Assembly (NCBI GenBank): GCA_030533235.1
Contig: JAUNJN010000021.1
Coordinates: forward strand, 1-40,091
DNA from: Eubacteriales bacterium
GTDB taxonomy: Bacteria; Bacillota; Clostridia; Lachnospirales; Lachnospiraceae
Length of the DNA stretch: 40,091 nucleotides
Reading direction: 5' to 3'
This document shows positions 18,244 through 27,148 of the stretch, one piece after another. Position numbers and translations under genes: made by a program. The notes below the pieces were generated by a model, which worked only from the letters and a program-made list of their open reading frames with translations, had not been told where the DNA came from and did not search any database. How positions within the stretch are numbered: the first letter of the stretch is position 1; the number at the start of each line of letters is the position of its first letter.

Positions 18244-19446
18244 TTAGTAGTTGTCAACGGCGTCGTACATACTAAGCATCGGTGAGTAAATCGCAATAAC
18301 GATACCACCTACAACGACCGCCATAAGCACGATAATCATCGGCTCCATCATAGCAGTCAAAGCATCTGTTGCAGCATTTACTTCCATCTCGTAGTACTCT
18401 GCAACCTTATCCATCATATCTTCGATATTACCTGTCTCCTCACCAATCTTAGTCATCTGAGGAAGCATCGTCGGGAAGATATCCATATCACGTAGTGGTT
18501 TGGAAAGCGGAACACCCTTTGCAATCTGATTTCTCGCATCCAATAAACCATCCCGGATAATCCGGTTATTCATCATCTTGGCAACCTGTTCTACCGCATC
18601 AATGAGCGGGATACCGGATGCCATCAGGGTAGAAAGTGTACGTGCAAACGTCGCTGCCGCAGACTTAATCGTCAAATTACCGAAGAGCGGCATCTTAAGC
18701 CCTATCTTCGCATATACAAGTGAGCCACTCTCTGTCTTGCCAATCCACCTAAATAAGAACACAAGTGCAACAACGACAAGTATAACAACCCAGCCCTTTG
18801 TCTGTAAGAACTTACTCAAATCGACTAACATCTGCGTCGCCTTCGGAAGCTCCGTACCCATATCCTCAAACATATCTGCGAATGTCGGGATAACCTTAAT
18901 CAAAAGAACGACAACAACCGCGATAACGACACACAGGATAACGATCGGATAAGTCATCGCACCCTTAACCTTTGACTTTAACTTGTTCGCATTTTCAAAG
19001 TGCGTTGTCAAACGTTCAAAACATACCTCCAGGTTACCGGACATCTCTCCGGCCGCCACCATGTTAATCATAATCGGCGGGAACACCTTTGGATTTAACT
19101 TGAACGCATCTGCCAAGGTACCACCCTTTTGTACATGAGCCTGTGCCTCCTGCAGTGCACCCTTCAATGTCTTGTTATCCAACTGCTCGGACAACATCTC
19201 AAGTGCTGTGATAATCGTAACACCGGCATTTAAGATTGCAACAAACTGTTTACAAAAAACTGCCAGATCCTTATCCTTTACTTTCTTGTTAATCTTAAAT
19301 CCGCCTGCGGACTGCTCCTTTAAATCCTGGATAATCAGTCCTTCGCTACGAAGCTTCTCTTTTGCCTTTTCTTCGTTGACGGCCTCGATGGTGCCCTTCT
19401 TGTTTTTACCGGCCTTATCCATCGCTTTGTAGTTATACTGTGCCAT
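18244..19446 (-). CDS. pilC: Type IV pilus inner-membrane platform protein
   Basis: 400 residues, the normal size for PilC/GspF. The N-terminus MAQYNYKAMDKAGKNKKGTI is typical, and two T2SSF domains follow (about 68-190 and 270-395) with membrane helices such as VILCVVIAVVVVLLIKVIP and a final PMIIVLMAVVVGGIVIAIYSP. The repeated motifs FPPIMINMVAAGEMSGNLE and FPTMLPQMTKIGEETGNIED mark the two halves. PilC couples the ATPases to pilin extraction and insertion. ATG start with GGAGGAG 5 nt upstream. It is separated from pilT by 144 nt holding a good promoter, so pilC-pilA and later genes may be transcribed apart from pilB-pilT. Confidence 0.96.
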   Translation of the reverse strand: MAQYNYKAMDKAGKNKKGTIEAVNEEKAKEKLRSEGLIIQDLKEQSAGGFKINKKVKDKDLAVFCKQFVAILNAGVTIITALEMLSEQLDNKTLKGALQEAQAHVQKGGTLADAFKLNPKVFPPIMINMVAAGEMSGNLEVCFERLTTHFENANKLKSKVKGAMTYPIVILCVVIAVVVVLLIKVIPTFADMFEDMGTELPKATQMLVDLSKFLQTKGWVVILVVVALVFLFRWIGKTESGSLVYAKIGLKMPLFGNLTIKSAAATFARTLSTLMASGIPLIDAVEQVAKMMNNRIIRDGLLDARNQIAKGVPLSKPLRDMDIFPTMLPQMTKIGEETGNIEDMMDKVAEYYEMEVNAATDALTAMMEPMIIVLMAVVVGGIVIAIYSPMLSMYDAVDNY

Positions 19447-19508
19447 GTCTACTCCTCCGACCCAATCCTATTTTATGAACAAATTATTAACAATATGTAT
19501 CTAAAATG

Positions 19509-19537
19509 ATAATACATGATTTTTATCGTTTTTGCAA
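19509..19537 (-). promoter_or_regulatory. Promoter upstream of pilC
   Basis: Minus-strand TTGCAA (19537-19532) and TATTAT (19514-19509) are exactly 17 nt apart in the 144-nt pilT-pilC gap, 63 nt before the pilC start codon. It probably drives pilC-pilA and the later pilus genes. The rest of the gap is AT-rich with no gene seen. Confidence 0.5.
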
Positions 19538-19590
19538 CATTATATAACACATTGTATTATTTTTGGTAATATTGCACAAAAACAATAAAT

Positions 19591-20643
19591 TTACATCTGT
19601 TTCTTCATATTTACCTGATCCTGTGCATAGGTCAGTGCGCTTTCACGTGTAATCTTGCCACTGCGATAAAGCTCTATCAGGAAATCATCCAGCGTAATCA
19701 TACCAAGTGCACGGTTCGTCTGAATCGTTGACTGAATCTGATGTGTCTTCGCTTCACGAATCAGGCTTCGAATTGCCGGGTTGGCAAGCATAACCTCAAA
19801 CGCCGCCACTCGTCCGTCACCGTTTGCATTTGGAATGAGCGCCTGTGAGATAACACCTTCCAAAATCATCGAAAGCTGAATACGTGTCTGCTGCTGCTGA
19901 TGTGTCGGAAATACATCAATGATACGGTCAATCGTAGATGCTGCACCAATCGTATGCAATGTTGAAAATACGAGGTGACCGGTCTCGGCTGCTGTAATCG
20001 CAGTTGATATAGTCTCCAGATCACGCATCTCACCTACAAGGATGATATCCGGATCCTCACGGAGTGCTGCACGAAGTGCATTTGCATAACTAAGGGTGTC
20101 CATACCAACCTCTCGCTGATTGACAACCGATTTCTTGTGCTTATGTACGTACTCGATCGGATCCTCCAAGGTAATGATATGGTCTGTCAGATTCTCGTTT
20201 GCCTTATTGATTATAGAAGCAAGTGTCGTAGATTTACCGGAACCTGTCGGTCCTGTGACAAGTACCAGACCTCTTTTCTTCTTATATAACTGTACAACCG
20301 CATCCGGGATACCAAGCATATCCGGTCTCGGAATCTGAGTATCAACCTTACGATAGGCAGCCGCCATATTCCCTCGATCCATGAATACATTGACACGGAA
20401 TCGACCGGTCTCTGCAGAAGCGTACGAGAAATCGACCTCTCCGCGTTCCTTCAAGATTTGTTTGTGACGCTCGTGCATTGTGGAGCCGATTGCCGCTGCT
20501 GCATCGGCAGGCATCAAAGGCGGTATCTCGACCTCCGTTAATTTACCGTGAATTCGAAGCTTTGGCGGAATTCCACAAGCTATGTGCACATCGGATGCAT
20601 TTTGCTCGACTGCAAATGCGAGCAGTTCTTTCATATCTACCAT
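19591..20643 (-). CDS. pilT: Type IV pilus retraction ATPase
   Basis: 350 residues, the normal PilT length. Hexameric cytoplasmic motor that pulls pilin subunits back out of the fibre. Motifs: Walker A GPTGSGKST at 131-139, Asp box around TLEDPIEYVHKHKKS, Walker B with ILVGEMRD, His box FSTLHTIGA. The C-terminal AIRSLIREAKTHQIQS is characteristic of PilT (AIRNLIRE motif) rather than PilB. No zinc tetracysteine is present, also unlike PilB. ATG start with GGGGAG 8 nt upstream. It lies 38 nt after pilB. Its presence implies a retractable pilus, and so possibly twitching motility or DNA uptake, in this Gram-positive host. Confidence 0.96.
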   Translation of the reverse strand: MVDMKELLAFAVEQNASDVHIACGIPPKLRIHGKLTEVEIPPLMPADAAAAIGSTMHERHKQILKERGEVDFSYASAETGRFRVNVFMDRGNMAAAYRKVDTQIPRPDMLGIPDAVVQLYKKKRGLVLVTGPTGSGKSTTLASIINKANENLTDHIITLEDPIEYVHKHKKSVVNQREVGMDTLSYANALRAALREDPDIILVGEMRDLETISTAITAAETGHLVFSTLHTIGAASTIDRIIDVFPTHQQQQTRIQLSMILEGVISQALIPNANGDGRVAAFEVMLANPAIRSLIREAKTHQIQSTIQTNRALGMITLDDFLIELYRSGKITRESALTYAQDQVNMKKQM

Positions 20644-20681
20644 GATTTATTCTCCCCTCTGTTATCGTCTGCCTGAAATGT

Positions 20682-22400
20682 CTAATATTCATCACCGGTT
20701 TCGTAGGTAATCTTTTTCATTTCATACAGCGATGTAATACCATTTAATACATGCTTTGCAGCACCCATCTTCAGGGTGAGCATACCTTCTGACAGTGCCT
20801 GTTTCTCAATCACATCTGCCGTAGAGCCTCTGGCGATAACTGCCTGGAGCTCCTTGGAAACCGGCATCATCTCATACACACCGATACGTCCGGCATATCC
20901 GGTATCTCCGCAAAGCGGACAACCAACCGGCTCGTAAATAACGGTTTCTTCCTCGTTATCTGTAACGCCCAAGATCTTGCGTTCATCCTCATCTGCAAGA
21001 CGCGGTGCCTTGCAGGAATTACAAAGTCTGCGGACCAGTCGCTGTGCGATGACACCAACCAATGCATCACCTGCTACATAAGGCTCAATACCCATATCAA
21101 TAATACGTGTAACCGTAGACGCTGCAGAGTTTGTATGAAGTGTCGATACAACAAGGTGACCTGTGATAGCAGCCTGTACCGCAATCTTTGCCGTCTCGCC
21201 GTCTCGAATCTCACCGATCATGATGATATCCGGGTCCTGACGCAGAATCGAACGAAGTGCTGCCGCAAACGTCATATCTGCTTTTACATTTACCTGCACC
21301 TGATTGATACCGTCGATATTTGCCTCGACCGGATCCTCAACTGTGATGATGTTAACATCTTCTGTATTTAACTCACTGAGTGAAGTATAAAGCGTTGTAG
21401 ATTTACCGGAACCTGTCGGTCCTGTTACAAGGATGATACCATGCGGATTACTCAAGATACCATCAAAAACTTTTAGTTCTTCCGGACCAAATCCAAGAGC
21501 GCTCTTTGGCTTTGTAAGACCGTCCTTGGAGGTAAGTCTCATAACGGTTTTTTCTCCGTATACCGTAGGAAGTACAGATACACGGACATCAAACTCTCTG
21601 TGATCAACAACAATTGTAATACGACCGTCCTGCGGTTTACGTTTCTCGGCGATATCCATACCACCGATAATCTTGATACGTGCTACGATACCTGCAAGCA
21701 AGCTGTAATCATAGGTCATAACCTGCTTTAGGGCACCGTCGATACGATAACGAACCCGCACGCAAGACTCCAATGGCTCAATATGTATATCGGAAGCTCT
21801 CTGTCTTACGCCGCCTTCGATAATCTGCTTTACGAGAAGAACGATCGGAGAATTCTCGATATCTTCATTCATCGCTTCTTCATCCGCAGTCGTAAGTCCT
21901 CCCGCCATCATCTCTTTCCGGTACTGCTCCGCAGCTTCCATCGCCTGCGTGTTGCCGTAGTATTTACCGATGACCTCATTCATGTCATCTTCCATCGAAA
22001 ACATCGGTTCTACCTGTAAGCCGGTTGAAATGCCGATATCATCGATGGCGTTTAAATCCATCGGATCAACCATGGCAACCTTTAATATATTGGGATTGTT
22101 CTCATCATAGCCAACCGGAATCACCCGATATTTCTGAACCATTGCTTCCGGCACCAGATCCAGAATATCATCCTCAATCTTGACTGCTTTAATCTCGCAA
22201 TAATCGATCCCCATCTGGGCTGTTAATACCGTAATCAGAAGCTCCTGACTGATAAATCCCATCTCCATGATGACATTACCGAGTCTGCCACCGGTTTCTT
22301 TTTGTTTTTCAAGCGCCTGATCCAGTTCTTCCTGCGTAATTGCCCCAGCCTCAACGAGCAAATCACCAATACGTATCTTTTTTCTGCCGCCAATTCCCAT
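20682..22400 (-). CDS. pilB: Type IV pilus extension ATPase
   Basis: 572 residues from the ATG at 22400. A TTG two codons upstream is too close to the ribosome site AAGAGG, which sits 8 nt before the ATG, so the ATG is preferred. Residues ~1-150 form an MshEN-type N-terminal domain (RIGDLLVEAGAITQEELDQ, RLGNVIMEMGFISQ), which in homologues can bind cyclic-di-GMP. Walker A GPTGSGKST lies at about 327-335, with Asp box, Walker B (IIMIGEIRD) and His box (VSTLHTNSA). A zinc-binding pair CNSC and CPLC is near residue 470. PilB drives pilin insertion at PilC. It opens the pilus locus behind a clear promoter. Confidence 0.96.
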   Translation of the reverse strand: MGIGGRKKIRIGDLLVEAGAITQEELDQALEKQKETGGRLGNVIMEMGFISQELLITVLTAQMGIDYCEIKAVKIEDDILDLVPEAMVQKYRVIPVGYDENNPNILKVAMVDPMDLNAIDDIGISTGLQVEPMFSMEDDMNEVIGKYYGNTQAMEAAEQYRKEMMAGGLTTADEEAMNEDIENSPIVLLVKQIIEGGVRQRASDIHIEPLESCVRVRYRIDGALKQVMTYDYSLLAGIVARIKIIGGMDIAEKRKPQDGRITIVVDHREFDVRVSVLPTVYGEKTVMRLTSKDGLTKPKSALGFGPEELKVFDGILSNPHGIILVTGPTGSGKSTTLYTSLSELNTEDVNIITVEDPVEANIDGINQVQVNVKADMTFAAALRSILRQDPDIIMIGEIRDGETAKIAVQAAITGHLVVSTLHTNSAASTVTRIIDMGIEPYVAGDALVGVIAQRLVRRLCNSCKAPRLADEDERKILGVTDNEEETVIYEPVGCPLCGDTGYAGRIGVYEMMPVSKELQAVIARGSTADVIEKQALSEGMLTLKMGAAKHVLNGITSLYEMKKITYETGDEY

Positions 22401-22440
22401 ATGCAATACCTCTTTGTTTTTCGAATTTGTGTTGAAGAAA

Positions 22441-22469
22441 ATTATACCATAAAACCACTATTTACGCAA
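22441..22469 (-). promoter_or_regulatory. Promoter for pilB-pilT
   Basis: Minus-strand TTGCGT (22469-22464) and a perfect TATAAT (22446-22441) are 17 nt apart, 41 nt before the pilB start codon. It is the best sigma-A-type site of the pilus locus and lies directly after the stop codon of the CPBP protease gene. Confidence 0.7.
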
Positions 22470-22474
22470 ACTTT

Positions 22475-23146
22475 TTATAGAATAACAATCAAAAAATCAT
22501 ACAATCCGTGTACAATCACAAGTGTCAAATATGTACAGTTTTTTATATATAATTTTGCATAGCCTAAAATGAGCCCAAATACAAACGCACTCCATGCCTG
22601 TGCCACATTTCCCTGCACGGTATGTATATACCCAAAATATGCAGCCGTTATGACAGGTACTAACCATCTGAACCGTCCAAAAATGTCAACCAGCTCATTT
22701 TGAATCAGTACACGAAACATAAATTCCTCCGTCACTGCAACAACACACGCATATTGAAAAAAGCAAAAAAGCAAGGAGGCAACATTGAATCGCTCAAATG
22801 TATCAAACGAAAAGCCGAAGGTCCCGTAATTCATATAGCTCTGTATCAGATAGTTTATAAATACAAGGACAAGCAATCCCATGGCAATCACATATTGTTT
22901 CCAATTTTTAAGGTTCAGTTTTTCCTCGTGTCTTGTCCATTTTCGATATATAAAATAAAACGGCAATGTAATACCAATCATAATTCCAACCAATGCCAGA
23001 TTCGTTAAAAACAGACTATCGATCTTCTCTGTCAAATCATAGCAATACAAGAGCCAATAATATATGTACATAATTAATCCAACGCGTATAATTCCCTTTT
23101 CATTCGGCAATTCAATTTTTTTGTTTAATATTGATTCTTTTTTCAC
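22475..23146 (-). CDS. CPBP-family intramembrane metalloprotease
   Basis: 223 residues from a GTG at 23146, chosen because GGGAGGAG lies 6 nt upstream; a TTG 18 nt earlier overlaps that site. A membrane protein with about seven to eight helices. The three CPBP (Rce1/Abi) motifs are present: TEEFMFR (motif 1, paired Glu and Arg), YFGYIH (motif 2, FxxxH-like) and VIVHGLYD (motif 3). Such proteins cut peptides within the membrane; in Gram-positive bacteria they are often linked to bacteriocin immunity or surface protein processing, but the substrate here is unknown. It follows the LtaS-like gene by 22 nt and may be co-transcribed with it. Confidence 0.85.
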   Translation of the reverse strand: MKKESILNKKIELPNEKGIIRVGLIMYIYYWLLYCYDLTEKIDSLFLTNLALVGIMIGITLPFYFIYRKWTRHEEKLNLKNWKQYVIAMGLLVLVFINYLIQSYMNYGTFGFSFDTFERFNVASLLFCFFQYACVVAVTEEFMFRVLIQNELVDIFGRFRWLVPVITAAYFGYIHTVQGNVAQAWSAFVFGLILGYAKLYIKNCTYLTLVIVHGLYDFLIVIL

Positions 23147-23168
23147 ATGTATCTCCTCCCTCAAAATT

Positions 23169-25352
23169 CTATTTTACGTAAAACACCGCTTCCTCCGGCT
23201 TTTTATTATGTAACAAATCATACATCAGACATTTATATGTTTCTAATTGTTCCTCTATCGAGTCCGAAACATCATCATACGCCTGATATTCCCCGTCTTT
23301 ATCCCGGCATCCCATCAGGTTCATTGCCGGAAGCACCTCATGAAGCTCTGCCAGAAACCGGTTGTATACCGGCATGTCAAGTCCTGCCTCTTCAAGTAAC
23401 TCAGTCCCTAAAAAATTGAGACTTGTGTCCTCATACCGCCCCGCTTCATTGCCATAATTTTTCCATATAAAATATGGCGTCATATATATTTTTTCTTTCT
23501 CGGACATCTGATTACTCTGTGTATATGGTTTGGTATAATCCTTCATTCCGGAATCCCAAAAACGAGGCATATGATCACCAAACATAACAATCATCGTCGG
23601 TTCCTTATCCTCATAATACGAAATCAACTGTTCCAGAGCTCTGTCACTTTCCCGCATCAGAGTCAGATATTGATTCAGTTCGTCCGAATCAGCATCTTCA
23701 CAAACAACGCTGTTTTCAAAATTTTCACTGCTATAATCTCCATGGTTTTGTATTGTCACGGCAAAAATAAAATTATATTGGTCGCCGGATTGTTCCGTCA
23801 CGTTCTCGATATAAGCATACAGACCTTCATCCGACAAATACCCACGCATCAAATACTCAGCCAGATTGTTATTCTCAATGATTTCATCAAACCGAACTGC
23901 ATCAAAACCCAGATTATCATAAACCTTCTCGCGGTTCCAGTTCTGTCCGGTGAGAGGATGAATCGCCGTTGTGTAATACCCATTGCTTTTCATTGTCGAA
24001 ACAAGCGATGGTATATCTTTATTTATAAAGGATTGATACGGAAATGTTCCCGGCGTATACCACATGGAATTTCCGGTTAAAAACTCGTACTCGGAATTGC
24101 AGGTTCCCCCACCCCACACAGACGTAAGCACATTCCCTTTTATTACATTTTTATCCATACTACAATAAAATGTATTGTATTCCAAATTTGTATCAAGCGG
24201 CATCAACAACGATAAATCCGACCATGTTTCGTTCATAATCACAATAATGTTTTTTGGTCTCTGATTAGTATTTTCGCTGATGCTTTCCTGGTATTGTTTT
24301 TCAAGCTCATATAGTTTTTCTTCTGAATATCCGCTCGGTTTATGTAAACGTACGCAATTACTCGTTTCAATAATCGTTTTTATGACACCATCTTCTCCGT
24401 ATCCATATCTCGGTTCCCATGCAATCCGACTTAAATGATAGATGCTGTCCGTATTTTCAAAGTCATAGTGAAACAGTTTTGCAAATGAAACCACACCTAC
24501 AACGACAACTGCTATTCTGACAGAAATTGTCCATGGTTTATTATTTAGTTTTAAATTGTTTTTGCCGGAAAACAACATGCAAAGAAGTAAAACGACAAAA
24601 CCAACAAGAACCATCATGACTTCACCTGTGAATTTGATAGTGTATCCGGACAAAACATTTTGTGCAGTCTTATACGCGGTAAAATCATTATAGATAATCG
24701 GTGTGCCACGAAACTCATATACAAAATGATTCACAGCTGAAAACACCGCTGCTACAAAACTGTATCCGATACACGCAATCAAATAGCGATTTGTCAGCAT
24801 CCATATAACACAGATGACCAGCAGACTTAATACAAAATCCCATAGCACCCCGGAAAACTGTACATATTCAAAATAGTCAACCGTAATGTGTAAGGCAAAC
24901 GCCGCATATAACGCGCATGACACAATTGAAATCACCGGCACCAATGCATTCATAATATGATTATCGTGCTTTTCACTCATGTCTTTTTTCATAACCAGAC
25001 ATATACTAAGTAGCAGCCAGATATTAAGCACGATTTTAATTACATAATACCACGGTGTTTCTTTGGTATACCATATCTCGCACCCCTTCACATTCATAAG
25101 TAAAAACGCAGATGTTCCTGCACACAACATTGCCAAGATTATATTTTTTAATCGTTTTTCCGTTTTGAAGAACTTATATATCAAACATATACCAAACCCA
25201 AGAAATACTGTTGCAAAATAGTACGCTTCTATTCCAAAGAAATTCATCAAAAATACCGCCAGTATTCCGACCTCAACAACAATATACTTTAATAATCTTT
25301 TTCCGTTCATATTTTTTTCAACAACTGCCTTTTCACTCATATAATCATGCAT
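23169..25352 (-). CDS. LtaS-like sulfatase-fold membrane transferase
   Basis: 727 residues. Residues ~20-295 hold many membrane helices, and residues ~365-660 an extracellular alkaline phosphatase/sulfatase-fold domain. Metal and catalytic positions: Glu375 in IVIMNETWSD, probable nucleophile Thr417 in VWGGGTCNSEYEFLTGN, and the metal-binding FGDHMPRFW near the end. This is the layout of lipoteichoic acid synthases and related phosphoglycerol or phosphoethanolamine transferases. ATG at 25352 lies immediately after AAAGG; ATG at 25340 (four codons on) is an alternative with a 12-nt spacer. It stands upstream of the CPBP gene behind its own promoter. The exact donor and acceptor cannot be read; it is longer and more membrane-rich than typical LtaS. 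Confidence 0.85.
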   Translation of the reverse strand: MHDYMSEKAVVEKNMNGKRLLKYIVVEVGILAVFLMNFFGIEAYYFATVFLGFGICLIYKFFKTEKRLKNIILAMLCAGTSAFLLMNVKGCEIWYTKETPWYYVIKIVLNIWLLLSICLVMKKDMSEKHDNHIMNALVPVISIVSCALYAAFALHITVDYFEYVQFSGVLWDFVLSLLVICVIWMLTNRYLIACIGYSFVAAVFSAVNHFVYEFRGTPIIYNDFTAYKTAQNVLSGYTIKFTGEVMMVLVGFVVLLLCMLFSGKNNLKLNNKPWTISVRIAVVVVGVVSFAKLFHYDFENTDSIYHLSRIAWEPRYGYGEDGVIKTIIETSNCVRLHKPSGYSEEKLYELEKQYQESISENTNQRPKNIIVIMNETWSDLSLLMPLDTNLEYNTFYCSMDKNVIKGNVLTSVWGGGTCNSEYEFLTGNSMWYTPGTFPYQSFINKDIPSLVSTMKSNGYYTTAIHPLTGQNWNREKVYDNLGFDAVRFDEIIENNNLAEYLMRGYLSDEGLYAYIENVTEQSGDQYNFIFAVTIQNHGDYSSENFENSVVCEDADSDELNQYLTLMRESDRALEQLISYYEDKEPTMIVMFGDHMPRFWDSGMKDYTKPYTQSNQMSEKEKIYMTPYFIWKNYGNEAGRYEDTSLNFLGTELLEEAGLDMPVYNRFLAELHEVLPAMNLMGCRDKDGEYQAYDDVSDSIEEQLETYKCLMYDLLHNKKPEEAVFYVK

Positions 25353-25400
25353 CCTTTATTGACTATTTCATTTTCGATATGTATTCATTTCCTAACACTA

Positions 25401-25430
25401 TTTATATCAACTTATATTATTTTATGTCAA
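25401..25430 (-). promoter_or_regulatory. Promoter for the LtaS-like gene
   Basis: A perfect minus-strand TTGACA (25430-25425) with TATAAA (25406-25401) after 18 nt, about 50 nt before the start codon. It lies in the 180-nt divergent region with the TraX-like gene; no comparably clear plus-strand promoter was found there. Confidence 0.6.
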
Positions 25431-25532
25431 GTGTAAGGAACTTTTCTCCCTTGTCGCATTACACAATTTATGATACACTGATGAATATTCAAGAATATCT
25501 GTTCACGCATACTATTTTTTGAGGAATAATAT

Positions 25533-26324
25533 ATGAATTCATCCATTGCTTCAGGCAAACAGAACAAAAACTCACATATCTTAAATACACTTACGCTAAA
25601 GCTTATCGCACTATTTACCATGTTAATCGACCATATCGGTATTTTATTATTCGATGCATCGGGCGAACAAGCTATTATTTCCGAGTCTGTGTATGATATA
25701 CTTCGCGCTATCGGTCGCTGTTCCTTTCCGATCTTTTGCTATATGCTTGTGGAAGGATTTCATTATAGTCGAAATGTAAAGAAATATTTTGCACGTTTGG
25801 TTGTATTTGCAATCATTTCACAAATTCCGTACAATCTTTGTTTTCAACATACATTTTTTTATCTACACGCACTAAATATCTTCTTTACCCTGTTACTCGG
25901 ACTACTGACAATTTATGTGCTTGATAACTGTATGAAAGCCATGCAAATCAAACCCAAAAGTCGTACCATATATTTCGGAATCGGATGTATCACGCTTGTC
26001 GTTAGCCAATATCTTGCGGAAGAATTCTATATGTCTTATGGAAGATACGGCATTTTGATGATCGCCATCTTCTACTTGTTCCGAATCCCGGATGATGACT
26101 TTGAAAACGATCGTGTAACGCTCAAATACACATGCATACAGGCCATGCTGATCTTTGTGATTACATATCTGTATCAGCCGGAACTCCAGTTTTACTGTCT
26201 GATATCGTTTGTATTTATTCTTATGTATAATCGAAAAAAGGGACCGGGCATGAAATATCTGTTTTACGGATTTTACCCGGCCCACCTTCTATTACTATAC
26301 GGATTATATCTACTACTGTATTAA
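25533..26324 (+). CDS. TraX-like membrane acyltransferase
   Basis: 263 residues, the only full-length gene on the plus strand. Multi-span membrane protein with the TraX-family opening LTLKLIALFTMLIDHIGILL, the segment RAIGRCSFPIFCYMLVEGF, and the late YLFYGFYPAHLLLLYGLYLL. TraX of the F plasmid acetylates pilin; chromosomal relatives in Firmicutes have no proven substrate. The ATG is preceded by GAGG 10 nt upstream. It sits divergent from the LtaS-like gene and 17 kb from pilA, on the opposite strand, so a role in acetylating the pilus or a surface polymer is only a possibility. The family call is good. Confidence 0.82.
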   Translation: MNSSIASGKQNKNSHILNTLTLKLIALFTMLIDHIGILLFDASGEQAIISESVYDILRAIGRCSFPIFCYMLVEGFHYSRNVKKYFARLVVFAIISQIPYNLCFQHTFFYLHALNIFFTLLLGLLTIYVLDNCMKAMQIKPKSRTIYFGIGCITLVVSQYLAEEFYMSYGRYGILMIAIFYLFRIPDDDFENDRVTLKYTCIQAMLIFVITYLYQPELQFYCLISFVFILMYNRKKGPGMKYLFYGFYPAHLLLLYGLYLLLY

Positions 26325-26332
26325 ATACAGTA
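26314..26332. other. Small hairpin over the TraX-like stop codon
   Basis: TACTGTAT and ATACAGTA pair over 8 bp with a 3-nt loop that is the stop codon TAA itself. It lies between two convergent genes only 16 nt apart. There is no T tract, so terminator function is doubtful. Confidence 0.35.
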
Positions 26333-26340
26333 ACCGAATT

Positions 26341-26691
26341 TCACAGATTAAATGCAATAATTCCCAATACTATTAACAACATCCCTAACAATTTTTTCTT
26401 GTTTATATGTTCTTTCAAAATCATTACTCCAAGCACAGAAACCCATATATACCCTGTTGCTTCAAGAATCGGCCCCATAGAAAGTGGCACCTTGCTATAC
26501 GCCGTAACTATCATCAAAGAAGCCAAAAAGAACATGATATATGACACAATCACAAATACATTCAAATATTCTTTTACAATACTGCCATGTGTTTTCAACG
26601 CACTCTTTTTTAATATGATCTGTGATACAGAAGACACAAATACAGCAATCAAAAACAATATAATACAAACATTATCACTCTTCATCCGCAC
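26341..26691 (-). CDS. Small SMR/EamA-type transporter subunit, second of a pair
   Basis: 116 residues with four membrane helices, the size and topology of small multidrug resistance or ArnE/ArnF-like proteins. The end of helix 3 into helix 4 (YIWVSVLGVMILKEHINKKKLLGMLLIVLGI) is typical of the EamA/SMR superfamily. It starts at GTG 26691 or, two codons later, ATG 26685, overlapping the preceding gene by up to 17 nt. Paired overlapping SMR genes usually give a heterodimer. Nearness to an LtaS-like enzyme suggests a lipid-linked sugar or polymer precursor as cargo, but drug export or another substrate is equally open. Confidence 0.78.
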   Translation of the reverse strand: MRMKSDNVCIILFLIAVFVSSVSQIILKKSALKTHGSIVKEYLNVFVIVSYIMFFLASLMIVTAYSKVPLSMGPILEATGYIWVSVLGVMILKEHINKKKLLGMLLIVLGIIAFNL

Positions 26692-27025
26692 TTACCACCA
26701 TATATACACCACAAATAACAATCATCGACCCTATGATATTCCACACAGTAATTGTTTCTTCAAAAATCAATTTTCCCCACAGCACACCCCAAATAATCGT
26801 AACCGCCTTATTGGCATAGGCCGTAATGAGCGATACTCTTTTTAAAATTTGTTGCCAAAACAAAGCGTACAGAAGCAACCCTACCAATACTATCCCATAA
26901 AAGAAAATGAACTTGGCAGACATAAATTCCTGTTGTCCTGCAAGTTTTGCCGCAATTGCACCTAATGAATATAAAAATAATAATATATGCAACAAAAGCA
27001 TAGTTTTTAATCTTTCTTTGTTCAT
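26675..27025 (-). CDS. Small SMR/EamA-type transporter subunit, first of a pair
   Basis: 116 residues, four membrane helices (about 6-25, 38-58, 65-85, 94-112). The C-terminal half AVTIIWGVLWGKLIFEETIT...IIGSMIVICGVYMVV matches the SMR/EamA pattern with a Glu-Glu after helix 3. ATG start with AGAGGAAG upstream. The stop overlaps the start of the partner gene, which points to a heterodimer with one subunit in each orientation. Substrate unknown; an ArnE/ArnF-like flippase for undecaprenyl-linked sugars is one reading that fits the neighbouring envelope genes. Confidence 0.78.
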   Translation of the reverse strand: MNKERLKTMLLLHILLFLYSLGAIAAKLAGQQEFMSAKFIFFYGIVLVGLLLYALFWQQILKRVSLITAYANKAVTIIWGVLWGKLIFEETITVWNIIGSMIVICGVYMVVSADEE

Positions 27026-27055
27026 CGAATTCTCTTCCTCTGTTAATATTCATTT

Positions 27056-27083
27056 ATTATAACTTATATATTGAAATATGAAA
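27056..27083 (-). promoter_or_regulatory. Possible promoter for the SMR pair
   Basis: A perfect minus-strand TATAAT (27061-27056) lies 30 nt before the start codon of the first SMR gene. The -35 region 17 nt upstream is poor (TTTTCA), so the site is tentative. Confidence 0.4.
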
Positions 27084-27148
27084 ACAAGTAAATCTTTCTT
27101 CACCTTCTTGACGGTTTTCTTATATATTTTTTTCTCTTGTCCAAGCCT

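Noticed and set aside
25431-25532. Plus-strand promoter for the TraX-like gene (TTGTCG, TATGAT)
   Set aside because: The two boxes are only 12 nt apart, and the alternative pairing with TACACT is weak.
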